From NCBI GenBank assembly GCA_017961385.1, contig JAGCXJ010000235.1, positions 1 through 5,164 of the forward strand: DNA of 5,164 nucleotides, read 5' to 3'. Shown here piece after piece: positions 1 to 2,432 of this stretch. The translations under genes were made by a program, and so were the position numbers. The notes under the pieces are model-generated. The model was given only the letters and a program-made list of their open reading frames with translations, had not been told where the DNA came from and did no database searches. The stretch comes from Lachnospiraceae bacterium. Its GTDB lineage: Bacteria; Bacillota; Clostridia; Lachnospirales; Lachnospiraceae. Positions within the stretch are counted from its first letter, which is position 1. Every line of letters starts with the position of its first letter.

Positions 1-372
1 GCTGGTAAAAACAAAACAATAATGATCCAAAACATGGAAAAACTCATAGATCAAGGGGTGTCATTTTCACTGGATGACTTCGGAACGGGACGCTCTAATA
101 TCGACTACTTCGTCAACATGCCCGTAAGGACTATTAAGTTTGATTATACATTTACACGAGGATTCTTTGATAATGAGAAGATCAAGCATGTTTTGACCGG
201 TATGCTGGATATAATTCACAAGATGAATTTAAGTGTCGTGGTTGAAGGGATTGAAACCAAAGAACAGATGGAGGTCATGAAATCCATGGGTGTGGAATTC
301 ATACAGGGCTTCTATTATTCCAGACCTATCCCAGAGAATGAGTTTATGGAGTTCTTAAGGCAGAACAATTGA
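1..372 (+). CDS. EAL-domain c-di-GMP phosphodiesterase, C-terminal part (5' end outside window)
   Basis: The frame is open from base 1, so the gene enters from the left and the ATG at 22 is an internal Met. The visible 123 residues are the second half of an EAL domain, the cytoplasmic Mg-dependent phosphodiesterase that hydrolyses c-di-GMP to pGpG. Visible motifs are DDFGTG (73-90, metal-binding Asp pair), the IKFD segment with its conserved Lys (133-144), VVEGIET with the catalytic-site Glu (about 238-258), and IQGFYYSRPIP (301-333), whose Gln and Pro are typical of the end of the domain. All late motifs are present, so activity is plausible, but the EAL signature itself and any GGDEF, PAS or membrane part lie outside the window. 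The protein ends naturally at a TGA soon after the domain. A decayed recombinase remnant starts within about 10 bases of the stop, so the gene's original downstream flank and terminator may have been replaced. Confidence 0.93.
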   Translation, partial: AGKNKTIMIQNMEKLIDQGVSFSLDDFGTGRSNIDYFVNMPVRTIKFDYTFTRGFFDNEKIKHVLTGMLDIIHKMNLSVVVEGIETKEQMEVMKSMGVEFIQGFYYSRPIPENEFMEFLRQNN

Positions 373-380
373 GATGATAA

Positions 381-458
381 AACTCATTCTATATGACAAG
401 ATGCTAAGATAGGAGCAGAAGATTAACATTTTCACACAATGACGCAGAGGCAGTATTT
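381..458 (+). pseudogene. Decayed 3' end of a tyrosine recombinase (copy A)
   Basis: This stretch aligns with the 3' end of the better preserved recombinase fragment ending at 1698. Matching landmarks are the segment coding for the catalytic-Tyr region (ATATGACAAG at 391-400), the AGAAGATTA block and GCAGAGGC near 444. It no longer codes: the reading frame carries a TAA at 405-407 where copy B encodes the HYNR region, and small deletions are visible. Only the last roughly 25 to 30 codons remain. It belongs to the duplicated block described at 411-586 and is the end of an older or tandem integrated element, abutting the EAL gene. No product is expected. Confidence 0.7.
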
Positions 459-464
459 GGGTTT

Positions 465-494
465 AGGCACACCGCAAAAACGGGTTAGGCACAC
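465..494 (+). repeat. Pair of AGGCACAC repeats (candidate arm-type sites, copy A)
   Basis: AGGCACAC occurs at 465-472 and again at 487-494, 22 bases apart, inside longer matches 459-474 and 482-496. The equivalent pair in copy B is at 1675-1704. The spacing of about two helical turns and the position between a recombinase tail and a tRNA-derived site suit recombinase arm-type binding sites. In copy B these bases overlap the recombinase stop codon, so part of the repeat also reflects coding sequence. Confidence 0.45.
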
Positions 495-512
495 CGACTT
501 TTGGACAAGTAA

Positions 513-546
513 AAAAGCTAGCAAACCTGCATGTTTACTAGCTTTT
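513..546. terminator. Hairpin terminator, copy A of the tRNA-Thr terminator
   Basis: Arms 513-526 and 533-546 pair over 14 bp with one C-A mismatch and a 6-base loop. Read on the minus strand the hairpin ends in a run of six T, the form expected downstream of the tRNA. On the plus strand it could close the recombinase remnant. It is almost identical to 1722-1753 and is far better preserved than the sequence around it, perhaps because it still stops read-through. Confidence 0.75.
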
Positions 547-557
547 ATTTGAAACTT

Positions 558-586
558 CAACCAAGCTACTGACGGAAATCGGACCT
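558..586 (-). other. tRNA-Thr 3'-end fragment, candidate left attachment site
   Basis: These 29 bases match 1766-1794, the acceptor and T-arm end of the intact tRNA-Thr gene, at 26 positions. All three differences are transitions, and homology stops after 586, so the rest of the tRNA is missing. Integrative elements that insert into a tRNA gene restore the tRNA and leave a copy of its 3' end at the far element end; this fragment fits that role. The bounds of the strand-exchange core cannot be fixed from one sequence. Confidence 0.75.
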
Positions 587-597
587 AAATAATTCAG

Positions 598-651
598 TTT
601 AAGAAAGGGATTAGTGACACCAATCGCATTTTGAAGTCACACTTTCTTAAA
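598..651. repeat. Interrupted inverted repeat next to the left attachment site
   Basis: TTTAAGAAAG (598-607) is the exact reverse complement of CTTTCTTAAA (642-651). Inside it GTGAC (614-618) pairs with GTCAC (636-640). The unit starts 12 bases inside the candidate attachment site and overlaps two of the AGTCACAC-like repeats. It may be a protein-binding site or a DNA end structure; no T-run follows, so it is not a convincing terminator. Confidence 0.6.
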
Positions 652-663
652 AACAAGTCACAT
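613..663 (+). repeat. Three AGTCACAC-like direct repeats (candidate arm-type sites, left end)
   Basis: AGTGACAC (613-620), AGTCACAC (635-642) and AGTCACAT (656-663) lie 22 and 21 bases apart in the same orientation. The longer string at 608-621 matches 1692-1705, at the other end of the island, in 12 of 14 bases. Regularly phased repeats just inside both attachment sites are the pattern of arm-type sites bound by the N-terminal domain of lambda or Tn916 class recombinases. Function is inferred from arrangement only. Confidence 0.5.
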
Positions 664-668
664 TATAG

Positions 669-697
669 TTGTATAATTCTAAAAATCAATATATAAT
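669..697 (+). promoter_or_regulatory. Sigma-A type promoter for the candidate small RNA
   Basis: TTGTAT (669-674) and a perfect TATAAT (692-697) are separated by 17 bases. Transcription would begin near 704, exactly where the 5' arm of the RNA closing stem begins. The surrounding DNA is AT-rich, so chance matches are easier here, but the agreement of spacing, -10 box and RNA start supports it. Confidence 0.55.
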
Positions 698-703
698 AAA
701 CAT

Positions 704-809
704 AACAATAGCAGAAGGCGGAACAGGCAGCCGCCACCCTAGTTGGAGATGCTGGAGTGCCAACCAGCCTATATTGTTGATAAAAAGCCCTTCGTTATGA
801 AGGGCTTTT
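704..809 (+). ncRNA. Candidate small structured RNA of unknown family
   Basis: There is no convincing ORF here, yet the stretch is rich in nested pairings. AACAATA (704-710) pairs with TATTGTT (772-778), a 7-bp closing stem. Inside it GGCGG (717-721) pairs with CCGCC (731-735). GTTGG (742-746) can pair with CCAAC (760-764), while GCTGG (751-755) can pair with CCAGC (764-768); the two overlap, so they are alternative hairpins or a tight pseudoknot. The hairpin terminator 783-809 follows directly, giving an RNA of about 105 nt from the promoter at 669-697. It is more GC-rich than its flanks. No plus-strand gene follows closely, so a cis riboswitch is unlikely; a stand-alone small RNA or the remnant RNA of a mobile element are the main options. 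I do not recognise the family, and the fold has not been computed. Confidence 0.45.
783..809. terminator. Bidirectional hairpin terminator shared by the small RNA and the PBECR gene
   Basis: Arms 783-793 and 799-809 pair perfectly over 11 bp around a 5-base loop. On the minus strand five T follow the GC-rich core, and on the plus strand four, so it is stronger for the PBECR gene. The stop codon of that gene (795-797) lies in the loop and its last codons form one arm. Confidence 0.88.
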
Positions 810-1178
810 ATATTGTATGAGTTTTCCTTTCTTTAAGTAATCGTTAATTCTACCTTCTTCAATTATAAACATGGATCTAACGAAATATGTTCCCGCTTTT
901 GATGCTCTAACTGCGATATTTACATATTCATTGTCTACCTTATATTGCTTTATATATTCAATAGATGGAGCATCAACACCGGCAATCCCTACATAATCAG
1001 GATTCGAAATAATATTTTCAACATCATCATAATACTTCATATAAGCATCAGGATGGTTTTCACGGATATGAATTATATTACCTTCAGAAATATATATAGG
1101 TGTATTTTCTTTTATATCTAATCCAAGAAGTTCAATCACTTTCTTGTCTATATGTCCAATTAAAACTCTGTTTCCCAT
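795..1178 (-). CDS. PBECR-type nuclease-fold protein (PBECR2/PBECR3-like), predicted RNase
   Basis: This 127-residue protein resembles the PBECR domains (phage Barnase-EndoU-Colicin E5/D-RelE-like nuclease) found as small proteins in Firmicute mobile elements or as modules of phage polyvalent proteins. By family knowledge these are predicted ribonucleases; the reaction is not demonstrated here. Recognisable features are IGHIDKKVIELLGLDI (7-22), TPIYIS with GNIIHI (26-38), NHPDAY (41-46), NPDYVG (59-64), SIEYIKQY (72-79), VNIAVRAS (86-93) and YFVRS (98-102). His37, His42, Lys77, Arg91 and Ser102 are candidate active-site residues. No signal peptide or membrane segment is seen. The ATG at 1178 is preferred because homology begins there; a TTG at 1265 would add 29 residues of unlike character. 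Neither start has a good ribosome site. TTGGAT and TATATT, 17 bases apart, lie immediately upstream of the ATG and would give a nearly leaderless mRNA. It is AT-rich compared with the flanking chromosome, as expected of island cargo. Confidence 0.75.
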   Translation of the reverse strand: MGNRVLIGHIDKKVIELLGLDIKENTPIYISEGNIIHIRENHPDAYMKYYDDVENIISNPDYVGIAGVDAPSIEYIKQYKVDNEYVNIAVRASKAGTYFVRSMFIIEEGRINDYLKKGKLIQYKSPS

Positions 1179-1329
1179 ATCTGTTAATATACTACAGAAA
1201 TAGATAATATCCAATACCACGCAAGGGTTAAACAGTATCGAAATGAATCCTTTTTGAATCCGCAATTATTCCGAAAAGTTTTTCAATACAAATTACTGTG
1301 TGCACTATTAATCATATTTTGACTTTCCG

Positions 1330-1698
1330 CAGGCTCATACCATACCTGTTGTGAGATATGCTGCAGAAGTAATAGAAAAGTTACGTGTCATCAATGGAGA
1401 TAAGAAGTATATCTTAAATTCAGCGGGTGAACTTCCAATAGAAACAAGTCATTTTAACAATCATCTCAAAAACTATTGTGAATCATGCGGAATCGATTAT
1501 CGTAGTTCTCACAAATTCAGATTCTATGGTGTATCTGAAGCTTATTCACAGGGAATAGAAGAAGGTAAAATTGTTTCATATGCAAATCATTCATCTGTGG
1601 ATATGACAAGACACTATAACAGGAGTAGAAGATTATCATTTTTCCATGATGAAGCAGAGGCTGTTTTCGGGTTTACTCACACCGTAAAAACGGGTTAG
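1330..1698 (+). pseudogene. Tyrosine recombinase (phage-type integrase), C-terminal catalytic fragment (copy B)
   Basis: The fragment encodes the second half of a tyrosine recombinase catalytic domain. The HxxR box is HKFR in SSHKFRFYGVSEAYSQG, the second His is in ANHSSVDMTRHYNR (with N where GH is usual), and the nucleophile Tyr is in HYNR. The protein would cut and rejoin DNA at the element attachment site, here the 3' end of the neighbouring tRNA. The N-terminal arm-binding domain, core-binding domain and first catalytic Arg are missing: the frame is closed by a TAA at 1309-1311 and similarity seems to start near HTIPVV (1336-1353). Complete relatives have roughly 350 to 400 residues. A GTG at 1351 could serve as a start but has no ribosome site, so this is read as a beheaded pseudogene. 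It ends 74 bases from the tRNA, the usual place for an island integrase. AT-rich DNA lies between it and the PBECR gene, where the deletion presumably happened. Confidence 0.85.
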
Positions 1699-1704
1699 TC
1701 ACAC
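1675..1704 (+). repeat. Pair of AGTCACAC-like repeats (candidate arm-type sites, right end)
   Basis: ACTCACAC (1675-1682) and AGTCACAC (1697-1704) are 22 bases apart and in the same orientation as the three repeats at 613-663. They are embedded in longer direct repeats, 1669-1684 and 1692-1706, both of the form GGGTT followed by CACACCG. The recombinase stop codon TAG (1696-1698) lies within the second one. Confidence 0.5.
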
Positions 1705-1721
1705 CGATTTTTGCAAGTAAA

Positions 1722-1753
1722 AAAGCTAGCAAACCCGCATGTTTACTAGCTTT
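1722..1753. terminator. Terminator of tRNA-Thr, probably also of the recombinase
   Basis: Arms 1722-1734 and 1741-1753 pair over 13 bp with one mismatch and a 6-base loop. On the minus strand the stem runs straight into six T, starting about 20 bases after the tRNA 3' end. This is a standard intrinsic terminator for the tRNA transcript. On the plus strand the T-run is short, so termination of the recombinase would be weaker. Confidence 0.85.
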
Positions 1754-1771
1754 CATGAGTACAAACAACCA

Positions 1772-1844
1772 AGCTGCTGACGGGAATCGGACCCGTGACC
1801 TCCGCACTACCAATGCGACGCACTACCGACTGTGCTACAGCAGC
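1772..1844 (-). tRNA. tRNA-Thr, anticodon GGU
   Basis: A full cloverleaf of 73 nt folds on the minus strand. The acceptor GCTGCTG/CAGCAGC pairs over all 7 bp, the D-stem is GCAC/GTGC, the anticodon stem is TCGCA/TGCGG with one T-G pair, and the T-stem is ACGGG/CCCGT. The anticodon GGT is at 1809-1811, reading ACC and ACU codons for Thr. T8, A14, G15 with C48, and G18-G19 are in place. The discriminator is T (1772) and CCA is not encoded, so it must be added after transcription. One oddity is the T-loop, TCCGATT, where the nearly universal T55 is C. The same C is in the fragment at 558-586, so it predates the duplication. The gene has a strong promoter at 1866-1894 and a terminator at 1722-1753, and so appears functional. 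Confidence 0.92.
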
Positions 1845-1865
1845 ATGAGATCAACTCACCGAATT

Positions 1866-1894
1866 ATAATATCAAACCGCAGGAAGTGTGTCAA
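1866..1894 (-). promoter_or_regulatory. Promoter of tRNA-Thr
   Basis: On the minus strand a perfect TTGACA (1889-1894) and TATTAT (1866-1871) are separated by exactly 17 bases. Transcription would start near 1859, about 15 bases before the mature tRNA 5' end. Confidence 0.85.
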
Positions 1895-1917
1895 CTCTTT
1901 TATAGGCGCGTCAATAG

Positions 1918-1926
1918 TGGTATAAT
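1918..1926 (+). promoter_or_regulatory. Extended -10 promoter of the zinc-ribbon gene
   Basis: TGGTATAAT is a perfect -10 box (1921-1926) with the TGn extension. The -35 region (TTTTAT, 1898-1903) is poor, as is common for extended -10 promoters. It is back to back with the tRNA promoter, the two -35 regions almost touching. The start would be near 1933. Confidence 0.65.
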
Positions 1927-1933
1927 CTATATA

Positions 1934-1950
1934 GTCAGACATGTTCTGAC
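1934..1950 (+). promoter_or_regulatory. Palindrome at the transcription start of the zinc-ribbon gene
   Basis: GTCAGA (1934-1939) and TCTGAC (1945-1950) form a 6-bp inverted repeat around CATGT. It lies at the predicted start of the mRNA, so it could be an operator or a 5' stabilising hairpin. The sequence does not tell which. Confidence 0.45.
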
Positions 1951-1992
1951 GAGGGATTGCAATAGATAAGGCAAAGTATAGGAGGTAAGGTA

Positions 1993-2373
1993 ATGAGCTT
2001 TTTTGAGAATCTTGGTGCAACTCTTGGCAACGCAGCGGGAAATGCTATAGAGAAGGGCAAGGAGTTTAAGGATGTTGCACTGGATAAGGGTAAGGAATTT
2101 AAGGATGTTGCTACTCTGAAGACACAGATCAGTACAGCACAGAGCAATGTTGCTAAGCTATATAAGGAACTTGGCGAGAAATTTTTTGAGGATAACAAGG
2201 ATTCGGATACATATCCGGAGATAAGTGCGATAAGAGACGCTTTAGTGAGCATTAAGGAACTTGAAGACAAGTTGATGATTGCACAGGGTATGACTAAATG
2301 TCCGACTTGCGGAGCACCTGTTGAAAAGGGCAGCCAGTTCTGCTCAAAATGCGGAGCTTCAGTAGAACAGTAG
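1993..2373 (+). CDS. Small zinc-ribbon protein with N-terminal amphipathic repeats
   Basis: The protein has 126 residues and no recognised specific family beyond its C-terminal zinc ribbon. That ribbon is CPTC (103-106) and CSKC (117-120), the four-Cys form typical of small zinc-ribbon domains, and presumably binds one Zn. The N-terminus (1-19) is Gly, Ala and Asn rich with a hydrophobic start. Residues 20-30 and 31-41 are a tandem 11-residue repeat, KGKEFKDVA occurring at 21-29 and 32-40, a pattern that favours an amphipathic helix. Residues 42-98 look helical, with possible coiled coil, and carry many Lys and Glu. No signal peptide or membrane segment is seen, so it is likely cytoplasmic. 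The start is secure: AGGAGGT (1980-1986) lies 6 bases before the ATG. It is monocistronic and convergent with the penicillin-binding protein gene. Function is unknown; a partner-binding or membrane-surface role would be a guess. Confidence 0.88.
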   Translation: MSFFENLGATLGNAAGNAIEKGKEFKDVALDKGKEFKDVATLKTQISTAQSNVAKLYKELGEKFFEDNKDSDTYPEISAIRDALVSIKELEDKLMIAQGMTKCPTCGAPVEKGSQFCSKCGASVEQ

Positions 2374-2390
2374 GATAATTGAGTATTATA

Positions 2391-2419
2391 AAACGGACTG
2401 CGATTTGCAGTCCGTTTTT
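2391..2419. terminator. Bidirectional terminator between the zinc-ribbon and PBP genes
   Basis: AAACGGACTGC (2391-2401) pairs perfectly with GCAGTCCGTTT (2407-2417) around a 5-base loop, followed by T to 2419. On the minus strand the stem ends in four T before an AT-rich tail. It starts 17 bases after the zinc-ribbon stop and lies 13 bases beyond the PBP stop, so it serves both convergent genes. Confidence 0.92.
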
Positions 2420-2432
2420 GTATTTATATGTT

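Larger units (their letters stand above)
411..586. repeat. Long direct repeat, copy A: recombinase 3' end, terminator, tRNA 3' end
   Basis: These 176 bases match 1621-1794 along their whole length, with roughly four in five positions identical by eye and a few short gaps. The block contains, in order, the recombinase tail, a pair of CACACCG repeats, the 14-bp hairpin and the 3' end of a Thr tRNA. Copy A is clearly the more decayed: it has no open frame and only a tRNA fragment. The same order in both copies is what serial or tandem integration at one tRNA attachment site would leave. Confidence 0.85.
1621..1794. repeat. Long direct repeat, copy B: recombinase 3' end, terminator, tRNA 3' end
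   Basis: This is the better preserved partner of 411-586. It runs from the last codons of the recombinase fragment through the CACACCG pair and the hairpin into the T-arm of the intact tRNA. The match ends inside the tRNA at about 1794, which marks how far the duplicated tRNA portion reaches: acceptor 3' strand plus part of the T-arm. Confidence 0.85.

Noticed and set aside
465..663. CRISPR array from the regularly spaced CACAC repeats
   Set aside because: The repeats are only about 8 bases with spacing near two helical turns and no spacer-length variation or cas genes; a protein-binding array fits better.
742..768. Classical H-type pseudoknot
   Set aside because: The third loop would have zero bases and the two 5-bp stems share C764, so alternative hairpins are more likely; left as a possibility only.
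704..778. Integron attC-like folded site (AAC at one end, GTT at the other)
   Set aside because: The flanking bases do not fit RYYYAAC and GTTRRRY, and no integron integrase or second site is present; the promoter and terminator fit an RNA better.
704..809. Type III toxin-antitoxin RNA
   Set aside because: There are no tandem repeats of the RNA unit, and the neighbouring nuclease-fold gene is convergent rather than downstream.
1351..1698. Functional small recombinase starting at GTG 1351
   Set aside because: No ribosome site, and the N-terminal domains and first catalytic Arg are missing, so it cannot be a complete tyrosine recombinase.
1935..2270. Open frame of 111 codons on the minus strand
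   Set aside because: It lies wholly opposite the zinc-ribbon gene, begins without a ribosome site and has low-complexity Ser/Leu composition typical of an antisense shadow.
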